From the NCBI GenBank assembly GCA_034509495.1, contig CM067515.1:16731249-16795248 (forward strand): a DNA stretch of 64,000 nucleotides. Direction: 5' to 3'. A program made the translations under genes and the position numbers. Below are positions 12,162 through 26,017 of this stretch, piece by piece. Origin of the DNA: Acestrorhynchus altus. Taxonomy: Eukaryota > Chordata > Actinopteri > Characiformes > Acestrorhynchidae. Each line of letters opens with the position of its first letter. Within the stretch, counting starts at the first letter, position 1. The notes under the pieces are model-generated. The model made no database searches, was not told the DNA's origin, and saw nothing but the letters and a program-made list of their open reading frames with translations.

Positions 12162-14124
12162 TCTCCATACTACTCCATCACTCTGTAGCACAATAATGCA
12201 TAATTCATGTACATTTTCAGAATTTATTACTTATTATTTCATTGTTTTTTCCTTATTACTTATGCATGGTGATTATTGCATTATTATGATCATTTGCAGG
12301 ACTTTTCCACATGTTCATATTGTAAAGGGATCCATGAGTCCTACAGGAATGCAGGATAAATCCATGGAAGTTTTCACAACCCCATTCCCTACAAAACCAA
12401 AACAATGGGCTGTGCATGGTCATTTTGCATGCTAGTCAAACAGCCTCTTACAAACAAAATATGTGGTGATTATGCTAAGCAAACTGCCCTCTTGTTTAGA
12501 TTTGAACTTCTCTGCTCACATTTGATGAGCAGCTGTTAGATCATAAGGTCACTCTAGAGTAATTACACTACACAGTTTTGACTACATTTATCTTTCCTTT
12601 CCTTTCTTAGACACAGAAATGTACATAGCCTTACAGGTCTAGGGTGACCCAATTTCCTAAGCTCCTGTCAAGATGCAGCAGGTCATAAGTTCAAATTCCA
12701 TCAACACTACAGCCCTCCATGGGTAAAATGTTTGCTGGGGAAAAAGAATAAACATCTTGCACAATATTCAATCAATTTCACTGCAGCTTGTTTACTAATG
12801 GGAGTTAGCAGAACTTTTGACTACATTGAGTTAACTTAAAAACACTGAAACAGTTATTGTATCTATTTCAGCTGATCTGATATTTTTATAGAACCCAGCT
12901 TTCTTATATGAATGCAGTCTTCCACTGGATGCTCTTAAAATTAATGACTGGTTATGCTGTTTACAGGTGTGTAAGGTGGATTTTTACACAACAGCCCTTT
13001 TAATGTTGCCTCATTTGAGTGGTGTAGACAGCATACCACTGATGCCACTTTATAAATAGCTATATACTAAGGATGTGTGGCCATGTGAGGATGTGTTGGG
13101 TGAAATTAGAACTTGACAATACAGCTGAACCCAGCACTTAAGCCCTCGAGTCCTTGTGTAGAGTCCATCAGCATGAGTTTCACATTTACTGAGGCCCCAT
13201 CTTTCTCCTCTCTGCTGACAACCAACTTAACGAGTGTGCATTCAGATTGCAAATCAACTCCATATGTGAGCTATTGCGAAAGAAGTACTCCATGCAATCA
13301 TATCTGCCTTTAATTTTCGAATCAAATCAGGGTGCTTTGATCAAACTGTACTGCTAATACTGTTGTCATCAGGTCCACCCTTCATCCCTCAATCCAGACT
13401 TTGAGTAATGTGTCAATGCTGTTGCACAATTACTCTAAATATATTCAAAGAGTCTGTGCCAATCCAGATTGTGCTTCCCATGACACTGCTGGCATGTGAG
13501 TGAAAACCAAGTGGAGAACATGACCTTCAGATTATATCACGATTTTGCTGCATGTTGTATTGGAACAAAATGAATAAAACATCAAACTCCTGTTACTGTT
13601 CCAATCAGATCTCTACTTCAGCCAAACACCACAGAAACACTCATGTTTATCACGTCTGTATCCTCGAGCTGTGATAAAGTCCCTGCCCATTTGCTGGTCT
13701 GAGATAATCTCTTAAACCCCAGTCTGGGGGACGTCTCAGTTTCAGCCGACACCAATCAATGAGCTCCACTCATCTTAACTGAGGCTGCAAAATCCCCTTC
13801 TCCTGTTAGCTGACCTTGATGCTAGCCTAAGGCACATGCTGTCTTTTCACCTCTATGTATGGCCCTGAGCTAAAAACTGCAACCTCTGGCTTGGATTCCT
13901 GCCAAACCTAAATTCATTTGACATTTACAGTTATGCCAAAAATGCAAATGTGCACCCGTCACTGCAAAAACTGATATTTTTGCAAGTAAATTCTGAAATC
14001 TAGTCCACATCTCTAACACATCTGTGCACATGTTCAGACTGTTGTAAGGACAAGGTAACTTATTTTAATATATTTTATGCTTTATGTTTTAAGTAGTTTT
14101 GTCAAGTGTGTGTGTGTGTATGGG

Positions 14125-14187
<63 letters not shown>

Positions 14188-15010
14188 CTGGAACATTCCT
14201 ATTGGACAGTACTTTTGGTTAGCTCATCCATACAATCGTGCTTCATAGAACAACAAATCACATTCTCAGAAAAATGCCACAAAATACCTAAGATGCCACA
14301 TTTCAATACCAGTCAATACATTTATACTGTATGAAGGTTTTTTGCACTTTCAAAATGTTTTATACATTTCATTATAAGGGTTCTGCAAAGAACCATGCAT
14401 TGAAATGTTTATTTTTAGCTCCTCTACTTTTAATTCTCAAAGCATTCCTCTGCTTTGGTGGAGATATCTGGATTGCTGTTGCCTATGTTAAAAAACATTG
14501 TGCATTTGACATTCTTGCTTACATTCTAATCATACTGGTTGGCTCCTGATTTATCCTACCACCACACAAACACGTACAGACTGCAACAACTGATAAACAA
14601 CATAAGCAAGTCTCAACTGTCACATAACATTTACTTTCCATACCAAACTTCCATCTTTCATCACATCTGTACCTTAAAACTACACTAGTTTATGGTGGAG
14701 TGCAAGCTGGAAGCAGATAAGCAAATATCTCTTCTGTTCTATGGTGAATTTGGATTTTAGACTCCCTTAAAAAAGGAATCAGGTACCCCCTTTTAATTAT
14801 GAAGATTATTATGTCCTTTTATTAATAGATGTAATACACCCAATGAGTTTTATAGTCAATCTGCTGTTAGCAGTTCTAAATGCACTAGTGTCTCTTGGGC
14901 GTCTGAGTGCTGATATATAAACAATCTTGCAGGACATCAAAAATGAAGCCTGCCTCCCAGAAGAACTGGATTATCACAAAGTTAAAATAAAGTTAATATC
15001 AAGGCAGAGA
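12162..15010. other. Intergenic region between the obscurin-like gene and iqca1
   Basis: No gene assigned. 13.11-13.32 kb contains a 40-odd-codon minus-strand open frame (about 13277-13118; motifs LVVSREEKDG and MDSTQGLEG) with an acceptor-like AG just before it but no convincing donor. 13.5-13.95 kb is comparatively GC-rich, non-repetitive and could be regulatory. The rest is ordinary AT-rich DNA. Confidence 0.4.
14107..14186. repeat. (GT)n/(GA)n microsatellite
   Basis: A short GT run is followed by an almost pure GA run of about 50 bp. Confidence 0.95.
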
Positions 15011-15016
15011 TTTATT
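15011..15016 (-). terminator. iqca1 poly(A) signal
   Basis: AATAAA on the minus strand, 40 bp after the iqca1 stop codon, preceded by a (GTT)n-rich short 3' UTR. Confidence 0.7.
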
Positions 15017-15055
15017 TTCCACAAACAAAAACAACATCAACAACAACAACAAAAA

Positions 15056-15794
15056 TTACTTCTTTCCTTTCTTCTTTGCACTTTTGACTTTTGTAGGGGC
15101 TTCTTCTTCCACTGTCCCTGAAGCAGCTTTGATTCTCTTCTTACCAAGAGGAGTCTTAGCATACCAGGCCTGTAGAACACAGTGTACAAGTTACTGAACA
15201 TACTGGCTTTCATCTCCTATTCTCATACACTGTACTTTATTTATTTGGAAACTTTCATTTCTATGAGAAGTGTGGGGATAAGGGTGTAAAATTGTAAAGG
15301 TTGGTGGCAGTAGTTTGTTGTTTGTTGTGTGTTGTCTGCAGACATGAATAGCAGTGGTTTCTTCAGATCCCAATCTTCTGACTGCTAATAATTGTTTATT
15401 TTACTCAGAAGATGGTGTTCTTTATACTAGTTACAGTTTTCCTAAAATTTGTTTACCAGCAGGTTCTTGCAAATAAATAGCCCTATGTGGGAATAACACA
15501 AAAGCCTTATGAGGCAAAGGCTACAACAGATTGTATTTCTATTTTGTTTCTTTACTTTGAGGGCTTCCTCTTCATCCTGGAACACCGGGTCGATCCTGGC
15601 CAGAGGAGACACAAACTCAGCTGCCACCAGAGGCCGCTTAGCCAACTGCTGAATGCGCTGCTCTGTCAGGATGCTCTGGATCACTCGCACCATGTGACCT
15701 TGGGTGTACCCATCTGAGATCTTGGCCAGGGAGCTGATGTCCAGAGCACTGGTCACCAACCCACCGTTGCACAGTATCAGCTGCTTCCACATGA
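15056..15794 (-). CDS. iqca1: iqca1 exons 18-19, AAA lid and basic C-terminus
   Basis: Exon 18 (15794-15556) encodes the helical lid (LAKISDGYTQGHMVRVIQ). Exon 19 (15169-15056) encodes AWYAKTPLGKKRIKAA and ends in a Lys-rich tail, SAKKKGKK, before TAA. Confidence 0.9.
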
Positions 15795-18700
15795 CTAGAC
15801 AAGTGCACACAGCATGACTTTCATTTAAAGCAATACTTTGGCTAAAAATGAAATTTCCACAATTTCATCCCTTGGCAGACGTCTAAACCAGGGGTCACCA
15901 ACCCTGCTACTAGAGAGCTACCATCCTGCTGGTTTCAACTCCTACCCAAACCTAACAGACCCCATCCAGCCAATTAAAATCTTCTGAAGACAGTAATTAG
16001 TTGGATCAGGTGTGGTGGAATTAGGGTTGAATCAAAGGTCTGCAGGAAGGTAGTTCTCCATTTCTTGCCCATCTGCACTTTGCTTAAGGTCACATGGACA
16101 AGCCAGAAAGCAATTGGAATAATGATTTGTGGACAAAAAATAGATCATATTGGTTTAACTAAGAAATGTTATGCTTGGAGAATGGAAAACACTGCATTCC
16201 AGCATAAAAAACATCACAACATGAAATGTGCTAGTAGTATCATAGTTAGACCCGATTATGCTGCATCTGGGCCAAGACTTCTTGTCATTAACGAAAAAAT
16301 AATTCAGATTTATACCAACAAATTCTAGAAGACTATGTCAGGACAATGTGAATAATATAAACAATATAATATAAATATCCAATATAAATGTAGTGGAAAG
16401 ACTAGAAATCAGAAGAGAAATTACTAGTGAATCTGAAACTTGGCATCTTGAACAATGCTAAGATATTCAATTTTCTTTGGATCACATACCATATCTTGAG
16501 GCGTAGTCTGGTCGTGGTATGAGGATGATCTTTGTATAAAGCTTACACATTGATTTCATGTCTGCAATTAGTGGATTGTTTGTTGTTCCAAGAATTAGAA
16601 TACGGTCTTCGCCTTTGATATTTTTAAGGATTTTTGGTAAATCTTTCTTTAGCCGCTTTGGATCCAGCTGGGAATAAATCAAAGCTCAGAATTTGAAATG
16701 TCAAAAAGGAAAACAAAAATGTACAAAAACTTTTTCAGTTTCATTTACATTTCAGACTTAATTTACGCGTGTGTCAGAAGTTAGTGGTTACCTCTTTTTC
16801 TTCCTTTGGTACTTTCTTATAAAACATTTTTTCAGCATCTCCGATCCACACTACAGAAGGCTGCATTAATCTGGCAACCTGTATATATTATAAAAAACAA
16901 CTCATTCCAGCATAGTTCCATTCCAGAGTTCCAGCATAATACAGTTGTCCATCTACAAATGTTAAAAAACATAGTTCACATGGCAGTCCACTTGTTTTAC
17001 CTTAAACACCATATGAAGCATCATCTGCAAGCCGTTCTTGCCTGGGTATTTCCCTGCCAGGTTTAAAGAGGAAAGGTCAAAGAGGTTTGCGCCTGTCTCA
17101 TGACAGATAGCATGGACCAACATCTTCTTCCCCACTCCTGAAGGCCCCACCAGTAAAATGGCCTTCACCAGTGGGGCTTTCTCATGGACTACTTGGGAAC
17201 CTTCGATAGATCAAGACAATAAAAAAGATCATGTAAATTCCATTTTCACTAATAAATGTTACTAAATATGGTTGATTTAAATTCATAGTTCTGGAAATTC
17301 TGGACATTCGTTGGAGATCAGTTATTAGAAATAGAACAAGAAGAATAGTATATGAGGTCTACTTACCTAGAGGTAAGACAGCATAAAGAGCTATAACCTG
17401 TCGCACATCAGATAAGGAAGGCATAGGCTCTATGTCTGTCAGCCGCAGGGTTGTTCCAAGGTAGCTATAATCCCCTAAATGATAAGGAACCACAGTTGGT
17501 TAAATACAGAAACAAATCCAGGTATCATTGTGCTTATACTGCATTTGGGTTTGTACTTCACAGTACTGTGCATCAATCTAAGGAAATGATCAAACCATTT
17601 ATGTGTATAGATTTGCTTGTTAAAACACCATGTAACATTCAGTGCATTTGCCCTGCAAAAACTTTGGTTGCGAGAACATTACATGAGCAGTCTAAATGTT
17701 GCAATTTTGGATCTTATAAAGTTCAGTCTGTTCAGTTTCTAAATGGGATGAAGTGGCATGGTGATCATCCAACACTAAACAACACTCTTGTCGCTGAATG
17801 CAATCAAATCCTCACAGCAATACTCCAAAATCTAGTAGAAAGCCTTCCCTGAACAGCAGAGACAGTTCCTCCAACAAAAACAGGATAAACTATATGTAAT
17901 ACTATGTGCCATCCCATAAAGGCCCAGTGCAACAAACATGTACAAAAACGTTCTCGACACTTAAACACTCTTAGGCCTACTTCAGCAGACTTTTGTCGTC
18001 TGAAACCTCAAACAACAGTGCAGTGTATTACACAAAATTGAACTTTTCATCACTACATTCCATTTAACTAACTGTTTCTTGTTTTTTATTTTTTTTTATT
18101 TTTATAAATTGGTTGAGTAAATAGTTCAGTTTCTGCTACATTTAATACTCAATCGTTTTATATCAAACCCAGTCATTTTTATTTTTTTCTCAGTTCGTAA
18201 TATTTGCCTTAATTTATTTTCTAAAATAAAAGTCTCTGTGCATTTAACAGCGCTATGAACAAACCATGCACTGAAATCCTGCTGCATACCTATGTAGTCT
18301 TGTAGTTTAACATTATTTGCTGGTTTTAACAGCCCTTGTTCCACCAGCTCTTGATACAGCGACTCAATGGTCCTGACAGGAGAATAAAGGAAAGGGATAA
18401 ACTTGATGTCCAAAAACAATCACACTCAGTAGGCAGATTTATTTAATAAAAAATATATAAACATTTATATAAAACATTACCCACATACATTGCATCTATA
18501 CAGTTTTAACAGTGTGTCATTGGATGATATGTCTCTGAGATCTACAGATAATTCCTTAGACCTAGGCTTGGTTTGTGCTCTGACATGCACTGTCTACTTT
18601 GGGAGCTTATATAAACAGGTGTGGGTCTTTCCAAATCATGTCCAAATCAACTGAATTTACCACAGGTGTCCAATCAAGCTGTAGAAATGAAGACTGATCA

Positions 18701-21700
18701 GTGGGAACAAGATGCACCTGAGCTCAATTTGAGTGTCATGACAAAGGCTGTGAATACTTGTTATATTTTTGTGTTTTTGTTTTTAATAAATTAGCAACAT
18801 ATTGTACTTGTAATATTCACTTTGTCATTGTGGAGATTTTGATAGAATTATGATGGAAAAAAATAACTGAATCCATTTTCAAATAAGGCTGAATCACTGT
18901 GAATACTTTCCAGAGGCACTGTAAGTAGGAGAAATTACCTGTCTGCTGTGAGATCCCTGTCTTTCTTTTTCCTCTTTCCACTTTTTGATGCCTTCTTTTT
19001 CTGTGAAGAGAGAAAAAGAAACACTCTCCTCTGTTGGTTCTTTCTGTTGTAATATCAGTAGAATAAGCAATTTGGATACTACAAAACCTTTTATTCTCCA
19101 GTTTTGACAGACCTTTGTTGTAGCCTTGGCCTTCCCTTGGCCTTTTTCTCCTCCCATAGCGAACTTCCAGTTAGCAAGCTCCTGCCTCATTAGCTCATCC
19201 ACCTGCCCGTATAGCATATAGGACAAGCATCTGATTACATTATTAAAACATTATGTGGTATTATGAAAAAAACTTGTGTATGGACGATCAAAATTTAATT
19301 TAAACATTAAACATTTATATATTATATTAAATTACATGTGTGAAATATTTCAAGCCTTTTAAGTTTTCTGTTGATCAGTATGGCTAATAGCTCATGTAAA
19401 TCAAAAATTCAGAATCTCAAATAAATTGTATTTATTTCAAGTTTGACTAAATTAAAAATCAGACAGTACCAACATTCAAACACAAAGCCTTTAAATATTC
19501 ACTTTTAACATTAGGAATAAAAATATATTACAGATTAGCTTTTGGAATTTAATTATGAAATCAAAATTCTGTGAGACGCACTAGTATACACTGATCAACC
19601 ATAACATTATGACTACCTCCCTGTTTCTGCATTCACTGTCTATTTTATCAGCTCCTTTTACTATACAGGAGCACTTTATAGTTCTATAATTACAGACTGT
19701 AGTCCATCTGTTTCTCTGCATACTTTGTTAGCTACTATGTTTGTTGCACTTGTACCAGCACAACACAGACTAAAGAAATTAGACTAAAACATAATGAAAA
19801 CTAGATTCATGGTTCAGCTTTTTAAGTTCTTACTTTACTTGAAACACAATTGAACACCTGAGGTTGTGTGTTATCATAAATTACAGCTAGGCTGTGATGA
19901 AATACACTCCTTCATCATGTGTGCTTCATGCTGTTATTTCATGGTAACACACTTCCTATCATGTTCTATTGTTTTATTATACATAAAAAAATATTTGCAC
20001 CCAGAAGAAAGTGTTTGGTTGCAATGCTATTCAAAAGGACGTTCAAGGTTCCCAGCAACAATAAATGACTGAAACACTGATAGACAGAGCAGCTTTACAG
20101 AAATAAAAAACAAAGGTTAACAACACAGGAACAAAGGATAAGAAATAGACCCCTGATGTCTTGGAATGTCTAAGAGAATGCCTCAGAGTTGTAGACACCT
20201 AATGGTGTCCTGCTATAATCCATCCAAAAGGTCTTAAATATTCTTCTTACTGCAAATTTTGCAATGGACTGCAAAAGCATCCTACTCATTTTCAATCTGG
20301 GATAGGTCTGGCAATACGACTGCTGGAATAGTGCATTCAGAGATTTATTGGCCGTCTCCACTAAGACGAAAGCGGTACTCATCACTGAAGATGACCCACT
20401 GCCATTGCCACTCCATGACTGGTATGACACCATTACCGCATGTGTGGTATTGGTGCTGGCACTAACAGGAGGATTCATGGAGGGCATCACTGCTTACTGA
20501 ATGTCCACAATTATGGCTGTTGGGTCCTTCATGCAACTGTTGTGTGCCTTCGTCTGTTACCTGCAACCACTGTTGTGCTATGGTAAAATCTGCAATATTT
20601 TGGTAATGCCATTCCAACAGCATGTCCCCTAACATTTCCAAATGCTCAAATTGCTTTCCAACTCTTCTTCAAGGCATACTTTGCTCACAAAGGATGTCAC
20701 TAACACAACAGCACTAGCCAGAATGTAAGTCACACACAACGGGACAACCTTATATAGTCAGTCAGGTAAAGCGACAAGGCCTCTCCATGCTTGTGTCACA
20801 TGCACAGCCGAGCATGAATTATTTGTATGTCTCACAATGTAAGACCTTCCAACCAAGTTTCAATCCTGTGGGTTGATTCCTACTGGACAATAAGTGTTAT
20901 TAAGCTCTGTTAAAAACAGTGATAACCACATCAAAAATTATTTTTGTAAACTACAATGTTGACTGTTGACCCATTACACAAACGGAGAAAACAAAAGTAG
21001 GTATTTGTTAGTGATACTTCAGTACCTGAAGTCTTATTTCTGCCTCAATCTCCTTCCTCTTTTCCTCTTTGATGAGTTCTGCCTCGTGTTTCTGGTTGAA
21101 ATTCTTGGACTCATCCCTCTTTTTCCAAACGTCTGTAATCACACACATCAGGATCTTTACATCTTTAGAACTATTTTTTAGACTAATATAAATTATTGAT
21201 TAACTATTACATCCCATACCAGTTTTAATCCCAATCCTGAGCATTCTAAATAGAGATTTGTCATTGGAATTAAAATACAACTACATTTAACGTCTGTTTG
21301 AAACTCTGGTCTTAAATGTTATAGGGTTATTCATGACTTGCCAGTGAAAGTTTTATCTCCTTTTTGTAGGTCTGGTAGAAAAGCAGAGGACAGCATCTTC
21401 AGTCCTGGTTCCTCTTCCTGTAACATGAGCTGAGTGTCAGGAGGGGGACTACGAGATAAAAACCCTAACCTGATTTTAAAATACCAGCTCATCAAATTCA
21501 TTATATTGTGATTTATGTTGCAGATGACCTCTTCATCTCCTTGCAGCTTCTGCTTCTTTGCTTCTTTATCTTTATTTTTATTGGTTTCCTCCTCTTCCGT
21601 AGCTGCCAACTCTTCCATCAGCTTCAATGACATGCATTTTTTACATCACAAAGAAGGCTGGTTACAAGAAATTATAGTAATAAAAGAGGAATGCTGCAAA

Positions 21701-24700
21701 ATTAGAATTATGCTTTCACTGTAAGACTGACTTCATGGCAAGGGTGTAGAAAGGTTTGAGCAAAGTCCAGAGGAATACCTGCTGTGGGGTTTTATCTGCA
21801 AAAATGAGAGAAGAGCCACCGTCTTCTTCTTCTGGGTAGTCAGGAAAGGAACCTGTTGCATCACTTTGAGAAAGACTTTTAGTTACATGACAGACAATGT
21901 CAGTCTTATTAAAACGGGCAATATTGCTGATTTATATATGGATGCAAAAGTGCTAAAGCAGGCATAAATTTTTTTTTTTTTTCTCCAAAACAGGGGCTCC
22001 AAATTTATACTCTCATAGAAGGATTCATTTGAATTGGGAAAAATACATGGAAATTTCATCTTCACATATATTATTTAGTGTGAGGCTGATCCTATTTATG
22101 TCATTGCTTCATGTGTCTCAGTCTGCCCAGGTGGAGATCTGCCCAATTGGATATTGTTTACACACTGAATGTCCAAATGTTTGTGTACCCCCATTCTAAT
22201 AAATGCCTTCAGCTACTTTAAGAGGCAAATATTGTTGACAGATGTACAAATTTACCGACATCTTGACTGGTCCATGTAGAGAAGCACTGCAAAATGATTA
22301 GGACTCTCTTGAGCAGATAGCCATGAACCTAGCGGTACCACGCCTAATGGCATCAACGAGTTACAAGGATACAAATCCCCCAGCATTGAGCTGTGGAACC
22401 CTGGAACTGTGCTTTCTGGAGAAATGTTGCTACACCCAGTATTTCTAGGATGAGTTGGGAAGAGATAGGGTGGTGATCATTCTGCACCCTAGCCTCATTA
22501 ACGCTCTTCTTGCTGAATGCAATCTAATCTTCACATGCTCCAAAATCTATCAGAAAACCTTCTCTGTACTCTGGAGACTGTTACTCCAAAAAAAAGCACG
22601 TTATAATACCCTTTATTTGAGATTTCATTATGCATCAAACCCTTTTCTAAAATATTATAATACATCCTCTATCTTGAAGCTAGATTAATAATATAATATC
22701 ATTAACTAATATACTAATACTAATATAATTACATACTAATATAATTAGTAGTACTAATATAATTAGTAGTTACATATTATATATCTAATATAATGTAGTG
22801 GAGCAATACAGCTGGACATCTTCGTGGCTCTAATATAGTCATATGGGTCTCACTCACTGGCATTCAATAAACCACTGTCGTATCTGATCCTTCATGGTCT
22901 CTTTCATGTCAGGGCCCTCTACCTCTCGGAGGCTGTTGGTGATAGATACAACAGATTTCTGGTAGTCCACCTCATGCTCCTCTTGCTTGGTCCGTCTGCA
23001 GCTTTTGGTGGCCTCAGCAACCACTGTAGCTGGGCAAGACTGGGGCAGGTTGTGGTCCAGAGCCTAGAGTAGCCAGAGGGAGAATAGAGTATTTTTTCCC
23101 TCATCATACAGTGGTAGGGCTCCATCTACTGGTTGTTCTTATATACCAACAATAAATGAAATTGAAAAGCAAAGGAAGTAGGCCCAATAGAGCAGGTTCT
23201 GAATAGTAATGACAGTAATTCAATGTCCATGTGGTGCAGGTACACCACAATTCACATTTGAGTTTGGTAACAGGATTTTGTGATTATTGTAAATAAATTT
23301 TAAGTTGTATCTGTAGTGCACTCGACTCACCATGCCCAAGAAAATCATCTCCTCTTCACGTTCCTGCTTTGTTCTCTTCCTCTGCATAAAACCTTTCCAT
23401 ACCTGTAGTATTCATGTTGAGTCCAGTGAATTCACAGCTTCTCATTCACATATTAAATTTCAGCAGGTCTACATTACTGTCACGGTCATTATGTCACTGT
23501 CTCACAAAATCTTGTATCTCCATTTTTGCGTGTTTTGCACTTTTTTTGACAGAATGTGAATCTGACAGTTTCTCTTTACACCATGTCAAATTCCACAATG
23601 AATGCTCCAAAATTAGATGAACAAAATTGTTTCATACTGACTTCCTTTGAAAGTTATGTATTTTGTACTACCTTCTGAATGCAAACTGCAGCCTGGTCAA
23701 TGACAGCTTCTTCAAGGCCCTTGTCCTTTCTTTTCCTCTGTCTCTCCTGATCTTTCTGGATCTCCCGCATGAACTTTGCCCTCAGGCGACCCTGCCGAGC
23801 CCGTTCAGTCACCTGAATGATCTTAATGGCCTTCTCCACAGTTAAATTTCCCTCTCCAGCAGGCTACCGAAACAAGAAACAGGTTGTGTGAGGCTCTCAG
23901 TTAATTTCTCTCCCTTTCACACACCCAGTTATACTCACTTTTGGTTTCCCCACCACATCTAGACATTCCAATATGTTGGAGAGCATTTTGCTTCGATCCC
24001 GCAGTACTTTGCTCCGCTCATAGATGAAATAGCGTGGAATTGGAATCTCAAGGTCCTCCTACAACAAATACACTGAAATGCAGTTTAAATCCAAGTATGC
24101 AAAATATATTAGGATGTGCTACTAGTACGGTCTGGAATATACACATGCCATATATAATTTAAATCTGGGTTTGTTACATGAAATGTCAGTCTTTTTTTTG
24201 TGCTACCAAGTCAGTCAGTAACAATGAATAAAATATTTGCAGCAGGCACACTGCCAGTCAAAGTTCCAATGAATAACCTGAAATGGTACAAAGTCCAGTT
24301 ACCTGAAATTCTTCAAAGTAAAGCAGTAAACCATCAGTGTTTTCATAGGGGAAATGTACTAAAACTGAATAACGTCAATTGTAAACAACAACAAAAAGCC
24401 TTTTTATGGAACATGTTGGTTAACCATGAATGTAATGGAAGTGAATTAAGATTTGAAAAATTTGCTGCAAATAATTGACAATTTTACAAAACCTCTGTCT
24501 CTATAAAAGGAGTGTTGAAATAGACAAGACGCTGCATTTTTACTGCAGTATTTACACAACACTGCATGTTCATACTACTCTAATAATGACTACAAAAAAT
24601 ACTGAATAAACAATCATAGGTAGAGCATTATACCACCATTATAACTACTAAACTTTCGGCTCAGCGATCTAATGTGTTAGCTATGATCAGAGCATCGAAG

Positions 24701-25966
24701 GTTGAAATCCCAGATCATGGAAGAGCAAAATTGAACATGCTCTCTCTGGGTGGGTAAGTACATCTCTCCCAGGAGTCTGTTAGCCACTGTATTGGAGCTC
24801 CAACGCTTTTGTCCCAGCTTGTTCACTGCCCAGCAGTGATGCAATGAATTAATCTCTCTTTTTTTGGAACTGCAGATTTGACACATAGACTGGCAGTAAG
24901 AAAGTAATCGGTAAGTTTATAAAATAATTAAAAGACGCTTGTCTGGCCCAACCAACATAGTCAGTGGACAACTGACCAAATTATGGTTGTTCTTAAACGT
25001 TTGACTGGTAATGTATCTGCATCAGAGCCACAAACAAGACCCCCATACAAACATACAGGTGTTAGTTTCAAATCCTGGATAACATCATCCATATAGTGGT
25101 ACTCAGAGTATTCTTTCTCCACCATCTCATTCTTAAGCTCTAGCACACGCCCCATAACACCATCCAGGACTTCTCTGATCAGCCTCCTCTTCTGAGGCTG
25201 AACAATCTGGTCATATGCCTCTTCAAGCTGCCTGAAGATCTGGATATAGCGCACATAAAGGGTTGCCAAGCGCTGAAAGAAGACCACTCTGTCTCTCTCT
25301 GGTCGTAGAGGCTCTACAGGCAGTTCTTGGGTCAGTAGACTGCTCAGCTCCTCCTGAGCCTCACTCCACATCTTGCTATATGTACTGCAAGGTAAAATGA
25401 ACAAATTCAGATGCAACATATGTTTTTGAGGTTTTGCCATACTAATAACTTCAAGCAGGAAACTAGAGATAAAAAAACATTGTTTTATATGCTGGAGGGA
25501 AAATGCCCCAAAAAACACATGCAGGTGTTTATTTTTCTCCACTTTGTTTGTTTGTGTCTGCGGATTTCTATTAAATTATGAAAAGTTAGCATTCCAATAC
25601 TACTTTGCAGTACTGCAACCACGGTAATGGTAACCAAAGTAATTTCTTATGTATTAGAAACTTATTGTGAAAGAAAGATAGGAGAGTTCCTGATATGAAT
25701 GTATGAAATTTTATAATTCATGCTTCTTCTTATCAACTTCATCCAGTCACTGGGTGAAAGGCAGGAATACCCCCAGACAGGGCTCCAGTTCATAGCAGGG
25801 TACCAAATGCAACCAATCACTCATAGATAGGTGGGCAAATTTGCACGGCCAATGTATCTACCATGTGTATTTTTGAGAGGAGAGAGTAAACAACCTGTGA
25901 TCAAACTCACATCCCCAAGACCCTGCGCCACTAAATCTCCACTTTAGTAGCATTTACATACACCAA

Positions 25967-26017
<51 letters not shown>

